Shown here piece after piece: positions 26,830-35,528 of a stretch of 64,000 bases of DNA (position 1 is the first letter of the stretch; each line of letters opens with the position of its first letter). The stretch covers positions 62,001 through 126,000 of the forward strand of contig CABDWT010000017.1 of assembly GCA_901456055.1 (NCBI GenBank). The letters run 5' to 3'. Made by a program: the position numbers and the translations under genes. The notes beneath the pieces were generated by a model. That model made no database searches and was not told the DNA's origin. It was given only the letters and a program-made list of their open reading frames with translations. Source of the DNA: Phytobacter ursingii. Its GTDB lineage: Bacteria > Pseudomonadota > Gammaproteobacteria > Enterobacterales > Enterobacteriaceae.

Positions 26830-28218
26830 GTGGCAAAAACACTCTTGCGCAGCGGCGATCTTGATGATTTTCAAGCCGTGGGCGGCGGCGGTCAGGCCGT
26901 TTTTGATTCGGCATTACAAATTCGTGAAACCCTGCGTCTGCGTAAGCAGCAGGCGCTGGTTGACTGCCTCGCCATACCGCAGGTGAATGATGAAGGCGAC
27001 CGCGTTGACTGGTACTCCCCGGTCGAAGGCCGCGCCCAGGCGTGGAAAGCCGCTGACGAGGATGCGCGTTTTCGTGCCTTACGCTACCTCGAAAGCACCC
27101 TGGACAGTGCCGCAACTCTCAGCCGCAAATGTATGCAGTCGCCTAAAACAGCACAGCAACTGTTTGGTTCACTGCTGGAAAAAGCGTTGCAATTTCCCGG
27201 TGAAAACCACGTTTTCCTTGTCGACGGTAAGCCGGTAATTACCTTCTGGGGCTTTGTTAATCTCAATGAAAGTGCCAGAGAAGATGTGCTGGAATGCCTG
27301 CGTAAAGAAGATATTCCGGAGCCGCTTGCCATTATCGAACCGGAACCGGAACCTGCCGAAGAGCCCGTTGCCACGGTCACGATCAGCCACGCCGACGAGC
27401 CGCTGCTAGCCCCGATGCCGGGCGTGAGTAAAATGGTTGCGAAAGACGAACCGATAATGCAGATGGCCTCGCCGGTGGCGGAACCCGAGCCCGTCCCTGA
27501 ACCAGAACCAGAACCGACGCCAGCCCCGGTACCGGTAAAACGCCGCCGTTACGGCCTGTGGGCCTTGCCGGTTGCCGCTGCCGTGGCGGTAGCGGTTGCC
27601 GCGCCATTACTGTTAAATCAGCAACATGATGCGCCTGCAACACAGCCGAAAACCGGGCAGTCGGCGCCCGTGGTTGCCAGCCCGGAACCTGCGCCGGTTG
27701 CCGTCGCGCGACATACCCCTGCGCTAAATGCACAACTCCCGCTCCACCAGGCCGAGGTGATTGCGCCAAAAGTGGAAACGCCTGAGCCAGTGGTACATGA
27801 GAAAAAGCCATTGGTGATTACCGCTATCCCGAAAGACGCGCTGGTCATGGACGCGCTGGAAGTCAAAACCGGCTCAACCCGTTTCCTGAACGGTAACTGG
27901 CGTGTCGTTATGGACGTGAAAGACCAGTCTACCGGCAAGGATCTGACCATGCGGTTCCAGATTCAGAACAATAAAGGCACGGCGCGTGTGATTCAGGGCA
28001 ATAATTTGAGCTGTCGCGCCGACCTGTACTCCGGCCTGCACGAAACCGGGGTTTTAATGATTAAGAGTCGCAGCACGGCACGTTGCACCGACGGTTCCCG
28101 CTACCCAATGCCGGAGATTTCCTGCAAAGCCGGGACCAATGATATTGCGGAATGCAGTGCGCGCTTTGAAGCAAATAGTACGCCCGTTGCGGTGACCTTC
28201 AGAAAAACAGGTGCCTGA
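26830..28218 (+). CDS. srfA: SrfA, membrane-anchored protein of the SrfABC system
   Basis: The 462-residue protein is SrfA-like and starts at GTG. The N-terminal half (about 1-165) is a conserved globular region. A Pro/Glu-rich linker (EPEPVPEPEPEPTPAPV, about 217-236) leads to a basic stretch RRRYG and one transmembrane helix (about 240-260). A second Pro/Ala-rich linker and a C-terminal domain with several Cys (LSCRADLYSG, STARCTDGS, EISCKAG) follow. One helix with basic residues before it suggests a cytoplasmic N terminus and a periplasmic C terminus. In Salmonella srfABC was reported as SsrB-regulated; the biochemical role is unknown. Confidence 0.85.
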   Translation: MAKTLLRSGDLDDFQAVGGGGQAVFDSALQIRETLRLRKQQALVDCLAIPQVNDEGDRVDWYSPVEGRAQAWKAADEDARFRALRYLESTLDSAATLSRKCMQSPKTAQQLFGSLLEKALQFPGENHVFLVDGKPVITFWGFVNLNESAREDVLECLRKEDIPEPLAIIEPEPEPAEEPVATVTISHADEPLLAPMPGVSKMVAKDEPIMQMASPVAEPEPVPEPEPEPTPAPVPVKRRRYGLWALPVAAAVAVAVAAPLLLNQQHDAPATQPKTGQSAPVVASPEPAPVAVARHTPALNAQLPLHQAEVIAPKVETPEPVVHEKKPLVITAIPKDALVMDALEVKTGSTRFLNGNWRVVMDVKDQSTGKDLTMRFQIQNNKGTARVIQGNNLSCRADLYSGLHETGVLMIKSRSTARCTDGSRYPMPEISCKAGTNDIAECSARFEANSTPVAVTFRKTGA

Positions 28219-28222
28219 TTTT

Positions 28223-31204
28223 ATGCTGGTTAATCTTTGTGATTACAAACAGAGCGTCACGCTTATCGCCAACAGTGGCGTCCAGTTTCTTGATTTTGGC
28301 CTGACGCCGCAGGAGTCGGCGCAAAGCGGTCGCTTTGTGCGCAAAACGGCGAATGGTCCGTTGTTACGTCTGGATTACGATCTGGTCAATGAGCGCTATA
28401 CCCTTCCGGCGCAAAATGGCGGCATGCCCGAGGTGGTCAAACCGGAAAGCACCCAATCGCTTCATGCGTCGCTGGCGGTGCTCGACGGCGTATGGCTGCC
28501 TGTCCCTTTCTTACGCTTTAACCCGCCGCGCACCTTTGTCGAAGGGCCAGAAAACTGGGCGCGGGTACAGATTCGTAAACTGAGTGAGCCCGATGGCGCC
28601 GGGAACACCCATCGCATTACGCTGGCCCTCGACAGCCAGATCAACGGTAATTCCCCGTCAGCGCTGGCGCCGCAAGAGAACGATATCCTTAACGGGACAC
28701 GCTTCGCACTGGCCTGGCGCGATGACGAAGTGGCGGATTTTCTCGATCAGACCTGGGTGGATGGCTGGCTGCGGGAAGCGTTCCTGCAATCTATCAATCA
28801 GGAAGAGCAGCGCAGTGAGCGTGAAATTACCCAGGCTTTGCGTAGCTTTGAATATCAGGCGCACTGGCTGAATTTGCTGACCCTTCTGGGGACGCAGATT
28901 CTGGTGCCTGAGGTGAAAATTGTCACCCATACGCTGAGCACCCCGGCGATCCCGGTAGATTTAATTCTCGATGTCGGCAACACCCACACGTGTGGCGTAA
29001 TCATTGAAGATCATGGCGATGCCAATGATGGCCTGCGTCAAACCGCTGAGCTTCAGGTGCGCTCTTTAAGCGAACCCCAGTTTCTCAATGAACCCCTGTT
29101 CACCAGCCGTCTTGAGTTTTCTGAAGCGCGCTTTGGCAAGCAGCATTTCTCGGTAGAAAGCGGCCGCGAAGACGCCTTTATCTGGCCTTCTATTGTTCGT
29201 GTCGGCGACGAGGCGCGCAAACTGGCGATGCAGCGGCTGGGTACCGAAGGCAACAGCGGCATTTCCAGCCCGCGCCGTTACCTTTGGGATGAAACCCCGG
29301 TATTGCAGGACTGGCGTTTTAGCCAGATGAACAGCAAAACGCAGCGCGAACCTCTGGCGACCGCGTTTCCGCTGATGAACCTTATGAATGATGAAGGCCA
29401 GCCGCTCTATTCCCTGCCAGTTGATGAGCGTCTGCCCGTCTTTTCGCCACAATACAGTCGCAGCACATTGATGACGCATATGCTGTGCGAGCTACTGGCA
29501 CAGGCGCTCGGGCAAATTAATAGTGTCGCCACCCGTTTACGTCTGGGTTTTCCCGCCTCGCCGCGACAGTTGCGCACGATCATTCTGACCCTGCCGTCGG
29601 CGATGCCGAAGCAGGAGCGCGAAATTTTCCGCCGCCGGATGTTCGAAGCCATTGCGCTGGTCTGGAAAGCCATGGGCTGGCATCCGCAAGATGATGACTT
29701 TGCTAATCGTAAGCAGCAGGAAAAAAGCGTTGTACCGGTTCCCCATATCCAGATGGAGTGGGACGAAGCCAGTTGCGGACAACTCGTCTGGCTGTATAAC
29801 GAGGCCATTTCCCGCTATGCCGGGCAAACCGAAACGTTTTTTGCTTCCATGGCCCGCCCCGATCGGGTCGAAGCCCCGGGCGCGCGTCCGGGACGCTCGC
29901 TGCGCGTCGCCTCAGTAGATATCGGCGGTGGCACAACCGATATGGCGATTACCCATTATCAGCTTGATGATGGTACCGGCAGTAACGTTAAGATCACCCC
30001 GCAGTTGCTGTTCCGTGAAGGGTTTAAAGTCGCCGGTGATGATGTGCTGCTTGACGTCATTCAGCGCTGCGTACTGCCTGCGATGCAAACCCAGTTGCAA
30101 AAAGCCGGTATTACGGATGCTGCGTCGTTGCTGGCAACCCTGTTTGGCGATTCCGGGCGTATTGATACACAGGCCGTTTTGCGCCAACAAACCACCCTGC
30201 AACTGTTTATGCCCATTGGCCATGCCATTCTGGCGGCGTGGGAAGAGTGTGACATCAACGACCCGCTTGCCGGACTGCATGCCACTTTCGGCGAACTGTT
30301 GACCCAGTTGCCAACGCGCAACGTGATGAATTACCTGAAACAGGCCATCGACCACGCGCTGCCTGCCGGCTCGCCGGAGTTTGATGTGCTGAGCGTTCCG
30401 GTGCAGGTCAATTTCCGTGAATTGCAGGAGGCCATGCTCGCCGGGCAATTTACCCTGGCTTCACCGCTGCATGCGGTGTGCGAGGCTATCAGTCATTACT
30501 GCTGTGATGTGTTACTGATTACCGGACGCCCGGGTTGTCTGCCGGGAGTCCAGGCGTTGATTCGCCATTTGCAGCCGGTACCGGTTAACCGCATGGTCTG
30601 GCTTGATAAATATCGCGTACACGAATGGTATCCGTTCAGCCAGCAAGGCAAAATCGGCAACCCGAAATCTACCGCTGCGGTAGGGGCCATGCTGTGTAGC
30701 CTGGCGCTGGATCTGCGTCTGCCGCGTTTCAACTTTAAAGCGGCAGACATCGGCGCGTACTCAACCGTGCGCTATCTCGGCGTGCTGGATAACGTCGTCA
30801 ACACCCTGCGTGACGAGAACATCTGGTATCACGATATTGATCTGGATAAACCAGGCGCCAAACTGGATGCCCGTCTGCATTTCCCGCTGCGCGGCAATGT
30901 CACGCTCGGTTTTCGTCAACTGGCGAATGCCCGCTGGCCTGCCACTCCGCTTTATACCCTGAGCATCAACTCTTCTGAACTGGCGAAGACCATCGCTGGC
31001 GACGGGGTGTTGAATGTGCGGTTGCAGTTTAGCGGCGGTAACAAACACCACGGTCCGGAATCGTTTATTCTGAGCGAAGCCTGGCTGCAGGATGGTACGC
31101 CGGTTCCGGCCGATGCGTTAACCTTCAAATTGAATACGCTGGCCGATCGCCGCCACAGCGGTAGCCATTACTGGATCGACAGCGGGAGTGTGTATCTGAA
31201 ATGA
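28223..31204 (+). CDS. srfB: SrfB, actin/Hsp70-like ATPase fold protein
   Basis: This is a 993-residue cytoplasmic protein. The ATG at 28223 gives MLVNLCDYKQ and follows srfA by 4 bp; a GTG 12 bp upstream would overlap srfA. Three motifs of the actin/Hsp70/hexokinase ATPase fold are visible in the right order: phosphate-1-like DVGNTHTCGV at 250, phosphate-2-like DIGGGTTD at 566 and an adenosine-like ITGRPGCLPG near 766. So the core probably binds ATP, although the family is usually just called virulence factor. The stop overlaps the srfC start (ATGA). Confidence 0.88.
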   Translation: MLVNLCDYKQSVTLIANSGVQFLDFGLTPQESAQSGRFVRKTANGPLLRLDYDLVNERYTLPAQNGGMPEVVKPESTQSLHASLAVLDGVWLPVPFLRFNPPRTFVEGPENWARVQIRKLSEPDGAGNTHRITLALDSQINGNSPSALAPQENDILNGTRFALAWRDDEVADFLDQTWVDGWLREAFLQSINQEEQRSEREITQALRSFEYQAHWLNLLTLLGTQILVPEVKIVTHTLSTPAIPVDLILDVGNTHTCGVIIEDHGDANDGLRQTAELQVRSLSEPQFLNEPLFTSRLEFSEARFGKQHFSVESGREDAFIWPSIVRVGDEARKLAMQRLGTEGNSGISSPRRYLWDETPVLQDWRFSQMNSKTQREPLATAFPLMNLMNDEGQPLYSLPVDERLPVFSPQYSRSTLMTHMLCELLAQALGQINSVATRLRLGFPASPRQLRTIILTLPSAMPKQEREIFRRRMFEAIALVWKAMGWHPQDDDFANRKQQEKSVVPVPHIQMEWDEASCGQLVWLYNEAISRYAGQTETFFASMARPDRVEAPGARPGRSLRVASVDIGGGTTDMAITHYQLDDGTGSNVKITPQLLFREGFKVAGDDVLLDVIQRCVLPAMQTQLQKAGITDAASLLATLFGDSGRIDTQAVLRQQTTLQLFMPIGHAILAAWEECDINDPLAGLHATFGELLTQLPTRNVMNYLKQAIDHALPAGSPEFDVLSVPVQVNFRELQEAMLAGQFTLASPLHAVCEAISHYCCDVLLITGRPGCLPGVQALIRHLQPVPVNRMVWLDKYRVHEWYPFSQQGKIGNPKSTAAVGAMLCSLALDLRLPRFNFKAADIGAYSTVRYLGVLDNVVNTLRDENIWYHDIDLDKPGAKLDARLHFPLRGNVTLGFRQLANARWPATPLYTLSINSSELAKTIAGDGVLNVRLQFSGGNKHHGPESFILSEAWLQDGTPVPADALTFKLNTLADRRHSGSHYWIDSGSVYLK

Positions 31205-33372
31205 GTGCAAGCATGACCACGACCCAGGCGATCGGTGCATGGATAAATGATAACCGTCAGATTTCGCCGTTGCTGGATGATGACGCGGACGCGCTACTGG
31301 CGCGCTTAACGGCGCTAACGGCACAGGAAACCGCGCTGGAAAACGCCGCGAAAATGCCCTGCACCGTTGGGCTGTTTGGCCACTCGCAGGCCGCCAAAGC
31401 CCATTTACTTGCTGCCCTGTGCGACAGTGGCAACGGGCGCCTGCATGTCTTGCTGGGCGAGAAGACGCTGGACTATTTCAGCCATCTCAACCCCGGCCAT
31501 ATGTTGACCAGCATGGCACTGCGCTTTAGCCGTGAGAACCCGCATGTCGACGACAATTTTCCCCTGCGTTTACGCCTGATCAGCGAAGCGGAACTGGTGC
31601 AGGTCTTTATCGCGCACGCGCAGGCCATGCCGGAGTTGCGTGTCGTCGACAAAACGGTCATTGAAAGCCGTCTTGCAAAATGGCGTGCACTGCGTCAGCC
31701 AAACCCGGTACCAGGCATTAGCGCGGAAGATGTGGGGGCCATTGCCCGTTTCTGGCGTTCGGTCGTACCGTCATCACAACAGCATATGGATGACGCGTTG
31801 TGGTATCAGTTCGCCTGTCTTCTGCCATCGCTGGACTTGAGCGCTCGCGCCAGCGCCTGGGCGCTTTTGTGGGGTGAGCAGCAGGAGTTAACGCAGCAGT
31901 GGCTGTCGCTGGCGCATACGCTGCACCAGACCGGTAACGCCGGGGAACTGGCTGCGCCATTGAGTCTGTTAGTCGATAACTTCGCCCTGCCGACAGAAGG
32001 TTTTCTCACCCCGCCAGAACAGGACAGTGAAGCCCTTGCCGGTGAGGTGGTGGTGCATCCATGGTCAGAAGAGCAATTACAGAATGCGGTCAGCATCCCT
32101 GTCTCGACGCTGGCGCTGTTAACCAAAGAACTGGTGCTCCCTGTCGAGAACAGTGCGCTCAAGGGTGTGGATATTCTGGATATCCCCACCCCGGCGCCGC
32201 AGGAGGGGCATCCGCTATGGAACAGTAAATGCCGTTGGTTGCTTGAGAGCTATCGTCAGCAATTACAGCCGGATGTCTTACTGATTTGCAATGCCACAGC
32301 GCATCGCTCAACCACGACGGCAACGGCCAAAGCGCTACTCAACTGGGTGAAGGAGACGCAGTCCGGTCATGAGACCGCGCTGCCTGGCCTGGTCTGGACC
32401 ATCACCCCGCACGATGCCCGTTTTACCAGCGGCCAGAATCTCGACGAAATGGTGCAACAACTGGTCGGAAAACCTGGCCAGCACTGGGGCACGCTGCAGG
32501 CGCTGGATGCCAGCAGTTTACAACGGGTTCTTGAGTGGCTGGCCCAGGCGACCGCCCCGGCGCTGCGTCAGCATCGCTTTAAATCCCTACGCGAACGTCA
32601 TCAACTGGTGTTGCGCGATCTGATGCAGGCCTGGCTTATCGCACCGGCTAAAGAGAACGCCGCTCAGCGTACCCGTGCAGAAGCGGTGGTGCGTGAACTG
32701 CAAACCCATGCGGCGCGTCATGGCGAATTGCTGGAAGGTCTTTTGCCGGACATGCAGCAATTTGATTCTCTGTGGAAGGTGCAGCAACCGCGCGAAGAGC
32801 AAGTCAGCGGTTTGTTTAATGAAGCCATCGATCTCTTTGGTGAGGCGGCTGAGAGCAGCGAGCAGGCCCAGGTCGCCCGCGATGCTGGTCAACAGGCGCA
32901 TGCGATGTGGATCAATCACTTACGTCAGTGGAGCCGTAATGATGATAACGCCGCCCGTCTGGGCCTCTCATCTGCCACGGTGCGTCAGATGGCGGAAATC
33001 ATCATTATCAGCAGCTACCGACTGAATATGCCGGAGCAGTTGCAGAAGATTATGCAGCGCGATACCGCGTCTGCGGCGCAGCTCTATGCCGCCATAGGTA
33101 ATTTTGTCGCCTGGTTAGGCTATGCCGATGTCCCGGAAGCCCAGCGCCCTGCCAGCCGCGTACAAAAAGGCAGTACCGTGTTCGCCTCGACAAATTCTGG
33201 CTCGACGGAACGCTTAACGCGCTTAGGTGAGCAACCTGTTCACGCTGCAACACGCTATGTTTACGACTGGCTTGTCGCCCTGTATACCCGCTCAGTGGAA
33301 AATATGGGCTATAGCCACCCGCATGATGTTTCTCCCGCCGCACGTAAGAAACTCAAAACGCTGCTGCCATAA
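31201..33372 (+). CDS. srfC: SrfC, putative P-loop-like protein of the SrfABC system
   Basis: The 723-residue protein is translationally coupled to srfB. Near the N terminus CTVGLFGHSQAAKAHLLAAL resembles the P-loop region of dynamin-like GTPases. The loop reads GHSQAAKA (60-67), keeping Gly60 and Lys66 but with Ala where Gly and Ser/Thr are normal. The rest is mostly helical with long amphipathic stretches, as in dynamin-like stalks. No transmembrane helix is evident. Nucleotide hydrolysis is doubtful unless this variant is functional. A terminator follows. Confidence 0.85.
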   Translation: MSASMTTTQAIGAWINDNRQISPLLDDDADALLARLTALTAQETALENAAKMPCTVGLFGHSQAAKAHLLAALCDSGNGRLHVLLGEKTLDYFSHLNPGHMLTSMALRFSRENPHVDDNFPLRLRLISEAELVQVFIAHAQAMPELRVVDKTVIESRLAKWRALRQPNPVPGISAEDVGAIARFWRSVVPSSQQHMDDALWYQFACLLPSLDLSARASAWALLWGEQQELTQQWLSLAHTLHQTGNAGELAAPLSLLVDNFALPTEGFLTPPEQDSEALAGEVVVHPWSEEQLQNAVSIPVSTLALLTKELVLPVENSALKGVDILDIPTPAPQEGHPLWNSKCRWLLESYRQQLQPDVLLICNATAHRSTTTATAKALLNWVKETQSGHETALPGLVWTITPHDARFTSGQNLDEMVQQLVGKPGQHWGTLQALDASSLQRVLEWLAQATAPALRQHRFKSLRERHQLVLRDLMQAWLIAPAKENAAQRTRAEAVVRELQTHAARHGELLEGLLPDMQQFDSLWKVQQPREEQVSGLFNEAIDLFGEAAESSEQAQVARDAGQQAHAMWINHLRQWSRNDDNAARLGLSSATVRQMAEIIIISSYRLNMPEQLQKIMQRDTASAAQLYAAIGNFVAWLGYADVPEAQRPASRVQKGSTVFASTNSGSTERLTRLGEQPVHAATRYVYDWLVALYTRSVENMGYSHPHDVSPAARKKLKTLLP

Positions 33373-33376
33373 AAAA

Positions 33377-33410
33377 GACCCGGCCACCGTAAACGGTGCG
33401 TCGGGCCTTA
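33377..33410 (+). terminator. terminator after srfC
   Basis: The inner stem CACCGT/ACGGTG lies within CCCG/CGGG, five bases after the srfC stop. Few T residues follow, so strength is uncertain. Confidence 0.6.
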
Positions 33411-33432
33411 TTGCTTCTCCACGCTCAGTACA

Positions 33433-33606
33433 TTAGATAAATGTGAACACCAGGGCAACCGGGAAACTGATTGGCCATGTTGCCCCGACTAAGCATGCGC
33501 TGAGCGTTTTGATACGGCGAGTCTCTTTGGATAAAAACCAGGTCACTACACCGGTCAGTAGCGCCATGACGGCATAAAACATCAACATTTTAGTGAACAT
33601 ATCCAT
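33433..33606 (-). CDS. GhoT/OrtT-family small membrane toxin, second copy
   Basis: The 57-residue protein MDMFTKMLMFYAVMALLTGV... has two transmembrane helices joined by a basic loop (SKETRRIKTLSA) and ends in ATWPISFPVALVFTFI, the family pattern. It has the same length as E. coli OrtT and GhoT. AAAGGAGG lies 6 bases before the ATG chosen; a second Met two codons later is less well placed. Relatives depolarise the inner membrane when overproduced. No GhoS-like antitoxin gene is adjacent. Confidence 0.85.
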   Translation of the reverse strand: MDMFTKMLMFYAVMALLTGVVTWFLSKETRRIKTLSACLVGATWPISFPVALVFTFI

Positions 33607-33710
33607 CGTCCGCCTCCTTTCCATGGAAAACATACGCAGACTATGTTGCACATTTTTTACGTTTTATTTTGTCTCACCGGTCACGCCTTGCGTCACCCAT
33701 TAACAAAAGA

Positions 33711-33884
33711 TCAAAATAGCGACACCAGTAACGCTACCGGAAAGCTCATCGGCCACGTCGAACCCACCAGAAAAGCACTCAGAAAACGAATCCGTTTACG
33801 ATCGCTGGATAAAAACCAGGTAATAACTGCGCAAAGTAGCGCCATGATTGCGTAAAAAACCAGCATTTTTTGATAAAGCGACAT
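33711..33884 (-). CDS. ortT: orphan toxin OrtT
   Basis: The 57-residue protein MSLYQKMLVFYAIMALL... with SSDRKRIRFLSAFLVGSTWPMSFPVALLVSLF (in pieces) is very close to E. coli OrtT (YdcX), a two-helix inner membrane protein that lowers membrane potential and is linked to growth arrest during stringent response. The ribosome site is weak. A perfect FNR-type palindrome lies 50 bp upstream. A divergent-in-sequence but similar copy lies 104 bp downstream in the same direction. Confidence 0.9.
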   Translation of the reverse strand: MSLYQKMLVFYAIMALLCAVITWFLSSDRKRIRFLSAFLVGSTWPMSFPVALLVSLF

Positions 33885-33933
33885 AGCCACACTAACCCTG
33901 TGATAACAAAACGGGCGCAATATGCAGCTTTTA

Positions 33934-33947
33934 TTGATATTTATCAA
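33934..33947. promoter_or_regulatory. FNR-type palindrome
   Basis: TTGATATTTATCAA is a perfect match to TTGAT-N4-ATCAA. It could act on ortT (minus strand, a TGTTAT -10 candidate 35 bp away centre to centre) or on the small plus-strand ORF at 33992. The palindrome alone does not say which. Confidence 0.55.
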
Positions 33948-33991
33948 GTTTTTTCACTTATCGTGCGATTTGCTGCAAGGAGGAAATTGAT

Positions 33992-34069
33992 ATGCACAGG
34001 TTTTGCGAACGGGTAATGCCTCACCCACATGATTGCTTCAACAGGTTATGTAGCAATAATTTTTATTAA
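33992..34069 (+). CDS. candidate 25-residue Cys/His-rich small protein
   Basis: A strong ribosome site (AAGGAGG, 8 bases before the ATG) precedes a 25-codon frame, MHRFCERVMPHPHDCFNRLC plus SNNFY, with three Cys and three His. Upstream TTGATA and TTATCG hexamers 18 bp apart could be a promoter overlapping the FNR-type site. Its stop overlaps the end of the convergent zinc-ribbon gene by 4 bp. I do not recognise it. The evidence is the ribosome site and residue bias only. Confidence 0.35.
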   Translation: MHRFCERVMPHPHDCFNRLCSNNFY

Positions 34070-34323
34070 GAATGCGTTTGAAGTTCTCTGGCGATGGTCG
34101 TCGATCCAGCGCTTGCGGCAGTCTGTCGTGCCTTTAAGGAATCAAGTGCGGTATGGATCATTTCACTCGCTCTGATTTTTGCATGAGCAACAATCTTTTC
34201 GTCCGCAATGCTGGCATGGCAATGAGGGCAGAATGTTACCCCCCTCGCCTTGTCTTTGGCGATAGCTGCCAAATCTTCGATAATCACGGTTTTTCCGCAT
34301 TTATCGCATGCAAATTCGAACAT
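34066..34323 (-). CDS. small zinc-ribbon protein
   Basis: The 85-residue protein begins MFEFACDKCGKTVIIEDL and has CDKC (6-9) and CPHC (32-35), a four-Cys zinc-ribbon pattern. A helical tail (AHAKIRASEMIHTALDSLKARQ) with low-complexity Ala/Ser/Thr follows. It is probably cytoplasmic. I do not recognise a named family; a role in nucleic acid or protein binding would be a guess. Confidence 0.65.
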   Translation of the reverse strand: MFEFACDKCGKTVIIEDLAAIAKDKARGVTFCPHCHASIADEKIVAHAKIRASEMIHTALDSLKARQTAASAGSTTIARELQTHS

Positions 34324-34451
34324 TGTAACGTCCTGATTATCTCACTGGCGCCACTATATAGCCGCGAGAGTAAACGGCATTAAAACGTGCTGAACATCGG
34401 GATGGCGTGTTTACGTGGTCGGTCACAAAATGGACGCTGTTGCACAGCCAT

Positions 34452-34748
34452 CTATTGTTTATGTTCTTCACGCCACGCTTTGATCATCTGCGGTGTCACT
34501 TCACTGGCATAACAGATGGGATCATAGCCGCCCGGTTTGCTCCAGGCGCTACGCTTACCGCAGCTACTGCCGTTTCTGGCCTGATTGAACGGACAGGCAC
34601 AAGGTCCCGGATACGCTGCAATCGATTCCTCAATTACCTTTTGTTTAACCTGTGCGTCACTCAATACCTGAGTTTTAGCCAGACTGCCTTCGATACTCAG
34701 CACACTGGTTACTGTCAGCACGATCAACATCCACGGGGTGAATTTCAT
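34452..34748 (-). CDS. small exported Cys-rich protein
   Basis: The 98-residue protein has a signal peptide (MKFTPWMLIVLTVTSVLSIEGSLA, cleavage near residue 24) and a conserved core GPCACPFNQARNGSSCGKRS followed by AWSKPGG and PICYASEVT. The four Cys suggest disulfides or metal binding in the periplasm. Proteins with this CxCP...SCGxRSAxSxPGG core occur widely in proteobacteria, but I know of no function. A GAAGGAG-like ribosome site precedes the ATG. The 295 bp upstream hold no gene I can support. Confidence 0.75.
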   Translation of the reverse strand: MKFTPWMLIVLTVTSVLSIEGSLAKTQVLSDAQVKQKVIEESIAAYPGPCACPFNQARNGSSCGKRSAWSKPGGYDPICYASEVTPQMIKAWREEHKQ

Positions 34749-35043
34749 TTAGGCTTCTCAGGAAGGAGAGAATAAGCTTTAAATGTAGGACGGGACATTC
34801 ATGACAATATTGATCGCAGGCAATATCCCCGTTTATTCTTCATCATTCGCAATCAATTTTCTTTATAGATTTAATTTAAGTTATTTATAAATCATAAGAT
34901 TAAACTTAACATCAGGCTGATGTAAAAAAACAGCACAGGATAACGTCGTTTTGCCATAAATTCATCTGTTGCTTGCTTTGGCGAATGGCTGATTTCTCTG
35001 GTATTGTCACAGGGCCGTAAATAATTCTTACAGGGTAACAGCA

Positions 35044-35484
35044 ATGCAAAAGTTTGACGATCTATGGCAATCCATCGAGACCAGAGTGTGTGAAAACAAT
35101 GATATAACGCACGAAGAACTGACGAACGAAACGACTGCCAGGGGGGCCGCCGCGAAGCAACGCGTCGCACACATTTTTAGCCTGGAAGTTCTGCTGTCTC
35201 GTCATCGGGAGAAGTATGCCAGCCCTTATGTTGCGCTGGCCGGGGAAGAGGCTCTGTGGCATCTTATTTTCAAGCGTACTGGCTGGAAACCCTTTGAAAT
35301 TAAACAGCTGTCATTCAGCGATGCGATGTTTGTGATCGCTGAACTGTTTCGCGATGAAAACCTGCCTGCGGATGTGCGAGGAATTTTGCGCGCTAATGGA
35401 TTACGCGACCAGTCTTATTCGCTATATGATTTCTCGGAAAAAGACTGGGCCCCACGGGATAATGAAAACATCCTCAAACGATAG
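35044..35484 (+). CDS. uncharacterised 146-residue protein
   Basis: This soluble, charged, largely helical protein starts MQKFDDLWQSIETRVCENND. It has no signal peptide or membrane segment. The phrase LAGEEALWHLIFKRTGWKP and the late RGILRANGLRD recall small phage-associated proteins of the ECs1072 type, but that is from memory and not checked. It has its own terminator and stands alone on the plus strand among minus-strand genes. Confidence 0.6.
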   Translation: MQKFDDLWQSIETRVCENNDITHEELTNETTARGAAAKQRVAHIFSLEVLLSRHREKYASPYVALAGEEALWHLIFKRTGWKPFEIKQLSFSDAMFVIAELFRDENLPADVRGILRANGLRDQSYSLYDFSEKDWAPRDNENILKR

Positions 35485-35505
35485 CCTGCAAACTATTAGA
35501 ATATT

Positions 35506-35528
35506 AAGGGCCTGAGCGCCCTTTTTTA
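35506..35528 (+). terminator. intrinsic terminator
   Basis: AAGGGC pairs with GCCCTT, followed by TTTTTA, 22 bp after the stop of the 146-residue gene. Confidence 0.85.

Noticed and set aside
29912-30448. Open frame of 178 codons opposite srfB
   Set aside because: It is a shadow of the SrfB frame in the region encoding DIGGGTTD; no independent evidence.
34892-34957. 21-residue hydrophobic ORF (MAKRRYPVLFFYISLMLSLIL without the last residue) on the minus strand
   Set aside because: It looks like a single membrane helix, reminiscent of YncL by position, but the ribosome site is weak and the sequence does not match YncL as I recall it.
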